Shown piece after piece: positions 12,757-24,510 of a stretch of DNA of 64,000 bases (position 1 is the first letter of the stretch; each line of letters begins with the position of its first letter). The notes beneath the pieces are model-generated. The model did no database searches, was not told where the DNA came from, and saw only the letters and a list, made by a program, of their open reading frames with translations. Made by a program: the position numbers and the translations under genes. Source of the stretch: Pipra filicauda. Its lineage: Eukaryota; Chordata; Aves; Passeriformes; Pipridae. The stretch lies in assembly GCF_003945595.2 (NCBI RefSeq), contig NW_024104443.1, forward strand, positions 2,542,001 to 2,606,000, given 5' to 3'.

Positions 12757-13083
12757 GAGACCCCTGGTGGTCTAGTGGTTAGGATGCAGCACTCTCACCA
12801 CCACGGCCCGGGTTCGATTCCCGGCCAGGGAAACTCCCCCGGACAGATGGAGCTCGTCAGCCCTGTAAGGCCATCCATCTAAGAGAAGGTCACTCTAAAC
12901 AAACCTACGTCCTGAGGACCTCACTGCCACTGTCCAAGCTTGCTCGGCCCCGGTAGATGAACCTTAGGATTAAAGGGTGGGCTCAGTTCAGCGCACACTG
13001 GGTCTCACCTAAAAAATCCACTGCGCAGGCTGGAAGGGTAATGACCTTTCCCAAATCTTCGCTCGCGAAGACTGGCCATACTA
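12757..13083 (+). mobile_element. tRNA-Glu-derived SINE, copy 1 (327 bp)
   Basis: The head (12761-12832) closely follows tRNA-Glu: an acceptor-like CCCTGG...CCAGGG pair, an A-box-like TAGTGGTTAGG, a CTC anticodon in the CTCTCACC loop, and the B box GGTTCGATTCC. A body of about 215 bp of non-tRNA sequence follows. The last 38 or so bases (13047-13083) match the 3' end of the LINEs at 36255-36958 and 62720-62829. The tail can form a stem-loop, TCTTCG-ctcg-CGAAGA (13056-13071). A 14-bp target duplication with one mismatch flanks it: ATATGATAACTATG (12743-12756) and ATATGATAACTGTG (13084-13097). A second copy lies at 25463-25787 on the other strand. It is not a working tRNA gene, because it is embedded in the longer repeat and flanked by a target duplication. 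Confidence 0.93.
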
Positions 13084-13125
13084 ATATGATAACTGTGATA
13101 TGATGATAGGGATATGATGACACAC

Positions 13126-13824
13126 TGTCTTAGTTTAACAAGATTACAACTTTGAAATTAAAAGGCTTCAGGTGACAGTGTGGAAAAGGAAGATAAGGGC
13201 TCTTTACTAACAAACCCAAATAAACAACAATGGTGCAACCAAAACTTTCAAAAGAAACTAAACAAAGTCCTAATTCCCCAGGGGGGGAAGAAGCCCGCAG
13301 CAAACGAGGGGGGGCTGAGGGCGAACTGTCCCCGGCAGCCACCTGAGCAGCCGGTGATGTCACAGCCAGCCAGGAAAGAGTCCCTTTTTCCCTCAGGCAC
13401 AGGGCTACGGTGCGGTACTCAGGCAGGCGCCACGGGAAATTTGTCACGGTCCAGGGCAGAACACCTCGCTCCAAGATAATCGGTCTCTCTCCCAGTCATT
13501 CTCCACACGGTGTCTGGTGAGGAAAAAAAAAGGAGAAAGAAAAAACAAAAGCCTTCTCATCAGGAGGAAAGAGGAGGGGGCAGCCGAAAAACCGAGAGTG
13601 GCTCTCCCTCTGTCGGACGGCGAACAACAAGTCCTCCAGCCAAAGGCGTTCCTGAGGTGTCGCGCTGGCCGGCTTTTAAAGGGAACCTCCCCCCCGCCCC
13701 CGCGCTGCCCCGTGTGTGTGGACCCGCTCCGTCCCACTTCTGCCTCCCCCATCCCGGAGAAACGGATGGGGGGGCGACCGACACTGGGAAAAAATTCCAA
13801 CATCTCTTTTTCAAACCTATAACA
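13126..13824 (-). mobile_element. Solo LTR (ERVL-like), copy C, 699 bp
   Basis: The ends match copy A: on the minus strand it begins TGTTATAGGTTTGA and ends AAACTAAGACA. A perfect 5-bp duplication, CACAC, flanks it (13121-13125 and 13825-13829). The interior is GC-rich and differs from copies A and B. The paired CTCF-like motifs are missing, and no clear AATAAA was seen. It is best read as a related subfamily. It sits 28 bp after the SINE target duplication. Open frames of up to 138 codons on both strands are by-products of GC content. Confidence 0.85.
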
Positions 13825-13917
13825 CACACTCACCCTTCGCTCCAGAATACCACAAGAGCAAAGAGACTGACATCTTCAAGTGATTTCAACAGTAAAGAGA
13901 ACAGGGACAATGCAAGT

Positions 13918-14200
13918 TGGATATGAGTCGCCCTGGCAGCCAGGAGGGCCATCTGTGTCCTGGTGGGGGGACATCAGGCACAGCATCACCAGCCAGATAA
14001 AGGAGGTGATTGTCCCGCTCTGCTCTGCACTGGAGTGGCCTCACCGTGAATACTGTGAGCAGTTTTGGACACTGCAATATAGGAAAGATATTAAGCCATC
14101 AGAGAGCATCCAAAAGAGGGCATCGAAGATGGTAAAGAGCCCTGAGGGGAGGACGTATGAGGAGAGGCTGAGGTCATGGTATGGGACGGATCTAATGTGT
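13918..14200 (+). pseudogene. CR1 LINE fragment, ORF2 C-terminal region
   Basis: The frame at 13880-14215 includes the CR1 reverse transcriptase C-terminal signature: EYCEQFWTLQYRKDI, then IQKRASKMV, then EERLRS. These correspond to the LEYCVQFW, RVQRRATKM and [10 protein letters not shown] blocks of avian CR1 ORF2. Both ends are lost, including the 3' end. The piece is an inactive insertion next to solo LTR copy C. Confidence 0.85.
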
Positions 14201-17200
14201 TTCTTTCAAACATAATTCAGTGCCTTCATATTAAGAGGCAGATGGTATTTGCTGCATAAGTGATTTAGAACAAGTTTGTTTTCAATAGTAACATAAAGTA
14301 GGGTGTTGGATCTATGATGCAAGATACATACATACATCTATATATGTAAGTATAAAAATGAGATTTAGGTTCTAGTTTTAAGAACACTCGACTACAGACA
14401 AGTAGTAGTTTAATATTTTTAAGGAAAAGTTGTGTAATGAGATTCTAATTTTAAAAAAAGGCTAGGTGAATGTACGCACACCAGCAATGTTTAGATTTAG
14501 TTCAAATTTTATTCTGCATCACCCTGAATGAGTCCCTGATGAAATTAAAGGAAATCTTGGATTCAACTTGGCTTCAACAGGATGAAGATATTTTAACTAA
14601 TTTATAAGTTTTTTAACTACTTTTTAACTCTTATTCATTATAAAGTTATATAAGTTCAAGTAGCTTTTCCCAAAATTGCAAGATCTCTTACCTTCAAGAA
14701 AGTAAACTTTCATTCTAATGTCACCAACAAAAACATGGAAGAAAGTTATAGAAAAGTGCAGTTTAAAAGAAAATGCAGAGAATAGTTTCTCCAGAGGTTA
14801 GAAAGATCCCTATTTCCCTGCAGACAGTTACCTTTGCTGACAAGTAGTCCAAGTCTATTGTGGAGGATTTAAGGTTTTCAAACTGATGTGGCATCTGAAG
14901 AAGACCATCAATCCTAGCTGATGTTCGGGAACATTTTTGCAATTGCATATTGTGGTCTGGAATTTATATACGGAAAAATTTCCTTGCAAGCAACATTAAT
15001 GACAGTGGTGGCCATTGTTGACTCCCAGAAGGCATGTGGACTGAATAACATCCTCCTGATTTCACTGCCCACAGACGCATGTTTTTAAAAAGGCAGCAGT
15101 TGCACATCACTAGACTTACTACTGCACAGAAGCAGCCATAGCAGAAATCTTAGTAGTGTTCCTTTCTGTAACCTAGATCGCCTAGGATATAGTCACAATG
15201 TGGAATAAATTTAAGGCCCTGCTGGAAAAAGGTCTTGGAATAGGAGGGATACTGTAATTGTTTTCTGCCACTGTCCGAGGTATCATGGAGCTTGTCCAAA
15301 AACTCTTGTTCACAGTCTTAAATCTGTGAAGAATTTTGCAGAGATGCTTACATAGCTGCCTGTGTGTCACTACCCAAGACTCTAAAAGGTCATCTTTATA
15401 ATAAAGAATTGCAACATAATGACAGTATAGCAAAAAAAAAAATACTATTGCTATTCTCCAGTGAATTAAGAATGAAAATTAATTGTACTCTACAGTTACC
15501 ATTGTTCTTATGTGCAGGACAACTGTTGAAGGGGTAGCATTATCTATTTCACATCAGTCCCATCCTGATATGCTCTACTTTTTAATTTGATAAATATATG
15601 ACACACAATTTGCTTCTTTTCTTTGACTTATCATTGTCAAAGGATATGTGATATGTAATTTCCCTGTTATAAAACAGCTGGAGTTATTACATCTCTTGTA
15701 AGTAATGTTAAATTAGGAAACGATAAAAGAGACACTTCTTTAGAAGCCAAATAAAATGTGTATAGACATAGTCCGCTCTGAGATTCTATAAAAACCCACT
15801 CAGAATTTAAAAAAACAAACAACAAAACAAACCTAGAAAACATTGACAACGCAGCACAATTCACTGTTGTTGGCTGTAGACCAATGAATATGTGATGGAA
15901 AGGGGTACATATTGAGTAGATATTGATTTCCACAGTTTCTACTTTCCTGGGAAGGACAAGTTTTCTAATACAGTTTAGAAAGTTGCTGGAGTTATTGTAA
16001 GCATGTAGAAGGGCAGGAGAAGAACTAATTCAACTCTTTACAAGTGTAGCTTTCCACAACAGACTTCTGATTCTAAATCATGAATCCCATACCCAGAGCG
16101 TTGTGATACCCTGACAGTGCTACAACATTAGGTAAAAGTTACATCTACAAATATCCTTCAAAATAATCTGCACAAAGCATTGTCAACCGTGAAGATTTTA
16201 CAGTTGTTGTGCATACCGGTCATGTACTAGGTCTTCTCTGATCAAAATGAAATCTCAAGAAACCATTATTTCTCTTCTGATTAGGAGTGAATTAAAGGCT
16301 TATAATTAAAAATATATTTGATTGTTTTACTGAACATCCACTGTATTGATCGGTTCAAAGCAAAAATAGCGTCTAGGTAGGCAGTCAGTGAAGCCTCTTT
16401 CTGAACACAAATCACTGAGATACAAAGAAAAGGAACATTGAAATAGGAAAAGAAAAATGAGAAAGAATATATACTTCAAAACATGCAAGGTAAAATTTAG
16501 GAATTTTGGTCTGAGGCTGATTCTAGTTGGTATTCATGGCATATGGCTAAATCATTTTTGCTATTAGTTGTGCTACCAGGTAAGAGGAAAACTCCAACCT
16601 AACAGGTTTAGAAGCTGGAGGTGCATCACTAATGCACTTATGAGTAATATGCTGTGTATTTTATTATGTTCCTGCAGTCTGGGAAAATGAATTTGATGCA
16701 GTAGTTTTCAGACAGAGCACTGCCCACAGACTGACTGACAGAGTAACTGCAATACACTGAACTCAGTGAGAGTTCAAAAGCAATTTCGTCACAGTTATCT
16801 TTGTTTTTCCAAGTATTTGGAGCTATAACTTACTATCTAGTTCATGCTTAATGTGCCGTGTGTATTACAGTCAATAGCTTAAATACTCCTGCCAGGTGTA
16901 TTTTTACTTAGTTATCTGAAGTAGACTTGAAAAGGATGGCATATTGAAAAAGCATAGTAAAACACAGAAATAAATAATGTATAGTTTCAATAGTTGTTCC
17001 TGCTGACGTACGTTCAAATATTTATATATTTTCTTCATTCTGTTAAATCTCATTGGCATAGTCTGGCAAGATTATAAAATTTCAGTATGGGGACAGTTTT
17101 TACTTCAATTTTATTTTGATTTTCTCAATTTTAAGATGTCATACACTGGATTAGAAAGTATTCTCAGTTGATAATGATAACATCATACTCTCACAAACAC

Positions 17201-18699
17201 CTTAGTGTTTGTCTCTGACCTTAGTGACAAGCCCCAGGACACAAAAGCAGTCAAAGATTTGCAAAAAGCTGACTTTCAACAGTATGCAATACATAGTTTT
17301 TTGTTGCTATCTCCAACAAATCCTAATAAGTCATTAGCAACACCTAAAGGTGCAGCTTTCGCTGCATCTAAATTATCGGCTCAGTCATGTGGCTATGTAA
17401 ACTGCAGAAATTTACTTGGGAAACTATAAGTTCCAAACTGAAACATGGTCAGATTTCTAAAACTGGACAAAGGGAAATTAAAAACCCTTACAGACACAAG
17501 AATTTCCTGAGTTATTTTGAAGTTGATGCATAGCATTTTCCTGGCAACTCCCAAACTGAGATTTAAGAGGTACCAATCACAACAGCAGCGTCAGACAACC
17601 CTTAGTACGTAAGACTGAATTCTCTGTTTTTCATGAATCCCAGGATCCTCAATGAGAATAATGATTTCAGAAGATTTAAAAGTAACATATAATGTTGAAA
17701 AGTGAAAATCCCTAAGATCTCACAAATAAAGAGGAATTCCTGTGATGTCATAAGTTGACTATCTTCCTACATTCAAAATTGGAACACATTGTAATGTCCA
17801 GCACTTGGAAGCTCAAGATGTGCTTTCTGTGACATGAATTACTGATTTTTTTTTCAACCAAAGATCGATAACATCAGACAGACAGAAACACCTTCAGTCC
17901 AACTTTCAGCTTAAATGCTGAAGTCTGGTTCTGTTGACTTCAGCATAAAAGATTTTTTGCAGTCTGAATTCTGGTTTCTCATGTATAAGGGAAGCTTATG
18001 TTGTCAGGCTCCTTTAAGTTCCTCATTTGATGCACTGCCTACTGTTACACCCCACTGAGATATCATTTATTGTTTCACTTAACTAATTCTTTCCTAACTG
18101 CTGTTGTGGTATTAGGCAAGAATTCATTTTCTTCCTGCAATTGTATCCAAATAAAAATCAAATTTACTTCTCTCTCTTTCATTTAAAACAAGCATATTTT
18201 TTGAGTTTATGTGTAAATAGTTTCCTTTTCATTGTTACATTATGTGCAGAAAATACCAAAATAATTTGATAATTGTTACTTTAGGTAATATGTTGTAGAA
18301 GTGTAAAAGTTGTAAAGAGTGTAGAATACATTAAAAGGCAATTCAGTTTAAATATGTCTCAGGGACTACTTTGTTGTGTTCGCAGCTGCCTTTTACATGG
18401 AAAAAGCACAAGTCCATGACATATTCTTTAACAACAACTGAAATCGTATAGTGTTTTCTGACACTAGTTTTCAACCCCTAGATAAACTTTAATCTAGAAA
18501 ATGTCATTATCTGTAGTACCATGTCAAGATTTCACACTGAAATATAAACATTAAGTTTAATTGTCTGTTTGGATCCCCCAGGGAATAGATAATACTGCAT
18601 AATAATTTGGAACTTACGGATCCCACTATATCAATCTTTATGAAATATTTTAGATAAATTTGAAGATATCAGAGTTAGTTTATAACAACATCTGCAAAT
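14201..18699. other. AT-rich non-coding DNA, no gene seen
   Basis: Nothing recognisable was found over about 4.5 kb. All open frames are short and domain-free. Confidence 0.6.
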
Positions 18700-19600
18700 A
18701 TGTAACAGAAAACTCCCTTTCACAGAAGTGGTCTTAAAAGGGATCATGGGAGTTACAAACCAGCAAGTCTACCTTTCAACCTTTGTAAGATGGGTGTATC
18801 TACATTGAACATGTCATTGAACATAGAGAAGAACTTGGAAAAAAGACAGTGTGGTTTCTGTAACAGGAAATCTTGCCACACAAGTTTTACAAGGGAGTCA
18901 GTAACAGTGGGGACAAAAGCAGTCCAGTGAACAAAATACTACACTCAGATTTTCAAAAGTGTTCCAAATTAAAAGTCACTAAAGAAACTTGAGATAAGAT
19001 TGGAGGAAATGTCATTTAAGGAACTGAAAGTTCTTTAAAGATAAGGAAGCAAAGAGCAGGACCTGGAAGGTTTTCAGGAAAAAGAAAGCTTAGCAGTACT
19101 CCAAAATACTCAGTGGATCAGTGTTAAAACTAACTTTGTTCAATATCTGCACTGGTGATTCAGGGAAGAAAGTCAACATTGAAATTTGCAAGCTTGCAGA
19201 TGAAGTTTTTTTGGATATTCAGTGCTACACAAAAACTCTACAGTTTTTGTGAATGAAACTCTCCATCACAAAACTCAGTAAGGGTTTGATGAACTACAGA
19301 ACTGACAATTCAGCTAGGGGGAATAAAAACATGTTTATATGATATGGAATTTGCAATGGACAGTCACATTCCAGGAAAGACTTTGGGATCTTAACTGATG
19401 TTTCATTGAAATCATTAATTGACACACAGGGCAACCAAAAAAATTGCAATATGATTTTGGGTATCATCAAGAAATATGATTAAGAACTAGGATGGAAGGG
19501 GTCATTTTGCCACAATATAAAAATGTAAATCTATGTCTTGATGGATTAAGTCTGTGCACGTACTGTAAATTTCAAATTCTGGAAAGATTTAAAGCACCAA
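18700..19600 (+). pseudogene. Ancient CR1-type LINE ORF2 fragment
   Basis: Translated pieces follow the CR1 reverse transcriptase order, interrupted by many stops and frame changes. A block resembling QCGFCNRKSCHTSF lies near 18850-18890. A block resembling the INDLDDG...KFADDTK catalytic region lies near 19140-19210, where GATGAAG stands at the FADD position. A stretch resembling the downstream conserved region follows to about 19500. It is much more diverged than the other CR1 copies in the window. The boundaries are approximate, and an L2-like origin cannot be excluded. Confidence 0.55.
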
Positions 19601-20880
19601 AACTTTCAATGACATTTTATTATCACTTCATTTTATTTCACTAAATACAACTAATCTGCCACAAGGACCTGAACAGAAAGAACGCTTTCCCTTTAAAATG
19701 GCTTGATGCATACATGTTCCCTGTAAAACAGAAACAGAATCTCAACTTTGAATCTGTTGCCAGGGCAATCTATTAAACTGACTGAGACTGTGATTCCAAT
19801 ACTCACCATCTCTGTGTCTTTTCTGAAATTATCCAAGCGAAACAGTTTTATTTCATCTGCCTTACCTCAGATGCATGCTCTTATAGCGTTCTAAGTCTCT
19901 TTGCCTCCCTTCTGACACTATGAATAACACAGCTTTTGCAAGCAGCAGCAGCACAGGTGAATGAAAAGTATCCCATGCTTCTCCACACTGGCATGAAGCT
20001 TTGTGGCTTCTCTAGGAAAGTGGAAAGCATAGGGTTGACTCTCCTTCATATGGCACACAATTGAAAAAGCTCTTTCACGTAGCAGTTCACTGTTAAGCTG
20101 TTTTAGAGAGGTGTTTAGCACCAGTTTTTTTCTGAAAAGATAATCTTTGAGAGTATTATGCGTGGTGATTAGTTCTGCAATGATTTTTCCAAGTTCAAAT
20201 ATCTAATGTATATAAGAGGAGAGTATGTGGAAAAGAACCCAGAACAGAAGATATTAGCACTGCTATTCTGCATCTAAAGACAGATCCCACCCGGCCTTCT
20301 TTCCCATCATACTTGTGGCAAACTTCCCCTACTGGGGCAAACCAATTTTCTAGAGTGTGGTGACAAAAAAGAGCTTAAGACCTGAACATGCTACTTATTG
20401 GGTGGCTTTTCAAACTGAAAACCTGGGTTTCCCTCTTTGCTGCATTAAGGTGAATTGCACTTCAATTATGTTCAACCGCTGGGAATACAAAAGATCATCC
20501 TGCTCTATAAAATCCTACAAGCAAGAGTAGTATTTTTGAACCAGTCCTTTCCTGTCCTAAAGGCAATGTCATGGGAGCTACAGCAACTTCACAGTTGCAG
20601 TAAAACTTGCAGCCCAATTCCACAGTTACTCTGTAGATCATTCTTATCCATCAGATTACTTAAGGTAGAAAACCAAATGGCAACACTGCTTAATTTAAAA
20701 ATCAGTCGGCACCAAAAAAAAAAAGTTTAGTACTTCTAATAATTTCCTCACAAAATAAAATAATGTTTTTAAATACAATGTAAGGACAGTATTTTGAGTG
20801 AAACTATCCATAGAAATCAGAATTTCAGTTGAATTCACACAGTTTAACAGTAAAAGATATGGTAAAGGAAAGGAAACTTT
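19601..20880. other. Non-coding DNA, no gene seen
   Basis: No repeat or gene was recognised. Confidence 0.55.
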
Positions 20881-20885
20881 GAGGC

Positions 20886-22014
20886 ATACATCTGTAAATC
20901 CTGAACAACCTTCCAAGCGAATACATCATGACTATCCTGCTTGCCGGAATTAGAGGCAGCTTTCAACACAGGGTAAGCTTCTACCCCTGGTTCTACTCCT
21001 GGAGCAAATATACCTTCGTCCACAGTTTTTGAGAGGTGCCCAACCTTTTCTAACATCACCCAATCCCCTTGTTCTGCAGCCTGTACACACACGCTCTCCC
21101 AAAATCGCCTAGGATAACATGGCATCACTGTGACAGTTACTGGTGGTAAAGTCCACAGATCAGTCAGTGTTCGTGTCTTATGGCACTGGGACCCCCCAAG
21201 TATGGGTTGAGAGGCTCGACTATGGACGGAAGCATTTTCAACATCCTCCATGTCTACATCATTTGCTGGGGGGGCTGATGCTGATTGATACAAGTCTTTA
21301 TTAGGTATGTCATCCTCATTGTTTTCATCAGTGTCCTCATCCTCCTCCTCCTCCGGCAAAGGAACAGAGGACACAAGCCTTTGCTTAGCTTTAAATTCCT
21401 CTACAAGTTCCATAGGTGTCTTATAATGGCGAGGGACTATAGCAGTAGGGGATTTGTATTTACAAGGAGTCTGAACTAGTTTGTGGGGTGAAGGATGGCG
21501 AACCTTCGGACCTTTCGGGGCTTTTGGAGCCAGACCCTTGGTAGATTTTTTAGAAGGTGGATCTGGACACCACACTGTTTTCATTTTATCTGCTAAAGCA
21601 CTCAATTCATAATCAGAGGGAGAGGTAGCAGGCGGCGGTGCTGAAGTGGCTGAAGCTCCCTCCTCCCCTGCAAATCCCTCTGTATCTGACAGGCTCCGTT
21701 TCAGGCAACTGAAGGCCTTCCAAAACTTGTTCATTAAGCAAGTCTTTCAAAGTCTTAACCAATAAATGACAGGTGGTAGGCAAACCTTCTACATCTTTAG
21801 CACCCTTACAGATCTCTTTCCACAGTTCATCCCCCACCTTGTCCCAAGTCTTTACACTAAATGCAACCGATGTGTTAGCTTCAAAGCCTTGCTTTTGGCA
21901 CCATAGTAGCAAACGTTGCAAAGCATAATCTTCAACAGTTACACCTTTACGCTTTAAAAGATGCTTCCAGGAGGATAGCACCAACTTTTCCTCTTTAGAA
22001 ATCTGATTCCCCAT
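20886..22014 (-). pseudogene. gag: Endogenous retrovirus gag, class II (alpha/beta-like), truncated
   Basis: A Gag precursor remnant on the minus strand begins at an ATG at 22014 with MGNQISKEEK, the usual glycine-2 start (myristoylation site) of a retroviral matrix domain. The matrix region runs to about 21735. There the frame is lost and reading continues in an overlapping second frame (21734-20844). The second frame contains a proline-rich stretch, an acidic stretch (EEEEDEDTDENNEDD, near 21310-21350) and the start of a capsid-like region near 20965-20890 (VEAYPVLK, then KVVQDLQ). Similarity ends near 20886, so most of capsid, nucleocapsid, pro, pol and env are absent. Assignment to class II rests on the matrix style and the tRNA-Trp primer site just upstream. 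It is non-functional because of the frameshift and truncation. Confidence 0.85.
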
Positions 22015-22152
22015 TATCACAGTCCCTTTTCTTGGCTGCTCACCTTTTCCAGATGTCAATAGCTCTCAGGTCCAGACCAAGCAGCATCCCCGTTGCTCTC
22101 AGCTACGCCAAGCTCCATCACCACCACCTGTCGCCTGGTGGTCGCTTGCAGT

Positions 22153-22171
22153 ATCACGTCGAGGGTCACCA
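22153..22171 (-). other. Retroviral primer binding site, tRNA-Trp type
   Basis: Minus-strand TGGTGACCCTCGACGTGAT matches the 18-base alpharetroviral site complementary to the tRNA-Trp 3' end, with one extra T. It lies 138 bases upstream of the gag ATG, with a leader between. No LTR is recognisable directly upstream on the minus strand (22172 onward); the sequence becomes AT-rich at once. Confidence 0.8.
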
Positions 22172-22892
22172 TAATATATATAACGGAAATAAATTAATAA
22201 ATTAATAGTAGGGCTTTGTCTATAATAATGAGGAATGATATAAACTGTGATTGTCTAACAAAACAATGCAGTATCCAAATACTTTGAGTTTTGCAGGATT
22301 TACATGTGAGTTGGGGTTAGTAGACTTCTCCACACATAGTGCTTGCAAGGAGACTATTCCGACAAACTGGACCTTTCTTCTAAGAAACAGCTAATATATT
22401 TTGACTGACTCAAGTTCTAGCAATATGACACTCTCTGTCTCTCACAAATATTGTCATTTCTATGATGCAAGTTGTTTCTGCAGAATTACAGAGGTAAAAG
22501 AAGACATTTATACTAGAGCTTAGATTGTGTCATGCGTAAACCTGCTGAGCTGAGATGAGAAGAAAGGGGCTGATAAGTAAGGTAAACCTGCTTGGTGACA
22601 AGGATGAAATAATGCAATTAAAGAAGAATGAAGTAAGAAGTGAAGATGATGAAAGCAAGGCAATTTACTGACAGTGATATTAGAAAATGATTATCAGAAA
22701 AACTTATGATTTAGGGACAGTTTTCTGAAAACTATTAAGGTAATAATGACAAAATATCAAGTAATCAAAGACAAGAGTATTCTTAACAAACAGATTAAGC
22801 TAAATTTAAAAATTTTTGTAGATATACTATGAGGTGGATTATATTAATTCCAATAAAACTGCTGTAAAATTCTCTGTTGATATACAGTCCTA
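22172..22892. other. AT-rich non-coding DNA, no LTR or gene seen
   Basis: This is where the 5' LTR of the gag-bearing element should lie. No TATA/AATAAA arrangement or TG...CA block was found. Confidence 0.5.
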
Positions 22893-23230
22893 TTGTTGGG
22901 AAGGGGTTTATAAGGCTTTTAGGAGGGTCAAAGGGGAACCAATCACAAGTTCAGGGTCACACAAAAGAAACCATCAGGTAAAGGGTCAACAGCCAATAGG
23001 AAGGGGTTAAACAAAGGACCAATGGGACACCTCGGGACACCTTTCCCAGGACACTCCTGCATGGGAGATAACAGTTGCTGTGGGGGGGCGTTTGGGAAGA
23101 AGAAACACGTGTTTGCAAAGGGACCACAAAGAGCCATTTTAAGACATGTTTAAACAAGTTTCTCATCAGATATAGTGCTACACAGTCCAGATGCTGCACT
23201 GGCCTGCCACTATATGTCAGATGAGGGTAT
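22893..23230 (+). mobile_element. Possible LTR U3 fragment with three CCAAT boxes
   Basis: The block is moderately GC-rich and begins TGTTGGGAAGGGG. It carries CCAAT at 22939, 22993 and 23019, embedded in repeated AAAGGG/GGGTCA words. This resembles retroviral U3 promoters. No TATA box, polyadenylation signal or target duplication was found, so the assignment is tentative. Confidence 0.3.
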
Positions 23231-23394
23231 GCTCATCCTGATGAACAGAAATTAGGGAATTGAATTGAAAGTGAAGAATATGCTGAATTATTTTTTTTTT
23301 AAAAAGATAAAATTTCTAGATTTCAGCCTACCTTTTCACAAAAAATAAAATTAAAAGTGTTATGCTCGTGACTGGGTTCTTCTCTGCTTGGCAT

Positions 23395-24510
23395 ATCTCC
23401 GTCAAGAAGATCTAAGCACACTAAGGGGATGTCACCCTTGACCAACCTGATACCATTCTATGAATAAATGACTGGGTTTGTAGGCAGAGAGAGAATGTTG
23501 GATGTTGTTTGTTTTCTTCAGCAAGGCTTTCGGCACTGTGCCCCATAAGATCCTGACAAAGAAGCAGACAATGAGGTCAAATGGACATCATGTGAACAGT
23601 CAGAGTGTACCCTTTAGCAAGTTTGTTGATGACACAAAGCTGGGAACAGCTGATACATGACAATTTGTTGATTATACTCATCATGACCCCAGAGGGGCCT
23701 TGACAAGCTGGAGAAATGGAGACCTGAGAAGAGCCTCATACAATTCAACAAGGGTAAAATCAAGTCCTGCATCCGGGGAGAAAAATCCTCTGGAATTAGA
23801 TCCTGGTGTTGACCAACTGGAAAGAAGCTTGACAGAAAAGGACCAAGGAACGCTGGAGGATACCAAGTTGTACACAAGCCAATAATGTGTCCTTGTGACC
23901 AAAAAAAAACCAAACAACAACAAAAAAAAACCAGCTAGTGGTATCCTGGAATACTTTAGGAGGACTGTTGCTAGCAGGTCAAGGGAGACGATGCTCTGTT
24001 CAGCACTGACAAGCCACACCTAGAGTACTGTCCTGTTCCAGGGTCCCCAGTACAACGAAAATATAGAGCTAGTAGAGATAATGTCACAAAGTGCCACTAA
24101 AGGCACTAAAGGATTGGAGCAGCTCTCACATGAGGAGAGGGACTGCTCAGTACAGAGAAAAGTAGATTCAGGGACAATTCATTACTGTGTCCAAACACCT
24201 CATGGGAGTATGGAAAGAAAAGGTAGCCAGGCTCTTTTAGTGGTTCCCAATGACAGAACGAAAGGCAGCAGGCACAAACTGACCCATAGAAGGTCCAGCT
24301 GAACATGTCCAGCTGACTGTAAGGAAATACTTTTTGCTATGAGGGTGACTAGGCACAGATTGCCCAGATGTGTAGTTTCTATCCATTGAGATATTCAAAG
24401 CCCATCTGGATATGGTCCTGGACAAGTGGCTCCAGATGACCCTGCTTGAGAAGGAAGGTTGGACCAGATAAAATCCACTGGTCCTACATCACCCATTCTG
24501 TAAGAATGTG
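23395..24510 (+). pseudogene. CR1 LINE, ORF2 RT remnant to 3' end
   Basis: Translated blocks of CR1 reverse transcriptase can be followed on the plus strand. FSKAFGTVPHKIL-like sequence lies near 23515-23560. SKFVDDTKLGT-like sequence, containing the catalytic YADD-equivalent, lies near 23615-23650. LDKLEKWRPEKSLIQFNKGK-like sequence lies near 23700-23760. The 3' non-coding part ends with GGTTGGACCAGAT and ACCCATTCTGTAAGAATG near 24455-24510, as CR1 3' ends do. A short deletion joins non-adjacent RT blocks near 23600. An A-rich insertion at 23901-23932 adds length. It is inactive. Confidence 0.85.

Noticed and set aside
12761..12832. A functional tRNA-Glu gene
   Set aside because: The tRNA-like part is the head of a 327-bp repeat with a second copy elsewhere and target duplications. 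The arms carry changes from the true tRNA.
13444..13926. Long overlapping frames on both strands (up to 138 codons)
   Set aside because: They fall in the GC-rich interior of solo LTR copy C. Several frames are open at once and none has a domain.
22172..22345. A 5' LTR for the gag-bearing endogenous retrovirus
   Set aside because: No TATA, polyadenylation signal or TG...CA structure was found on the required strand next to the primer binding site.
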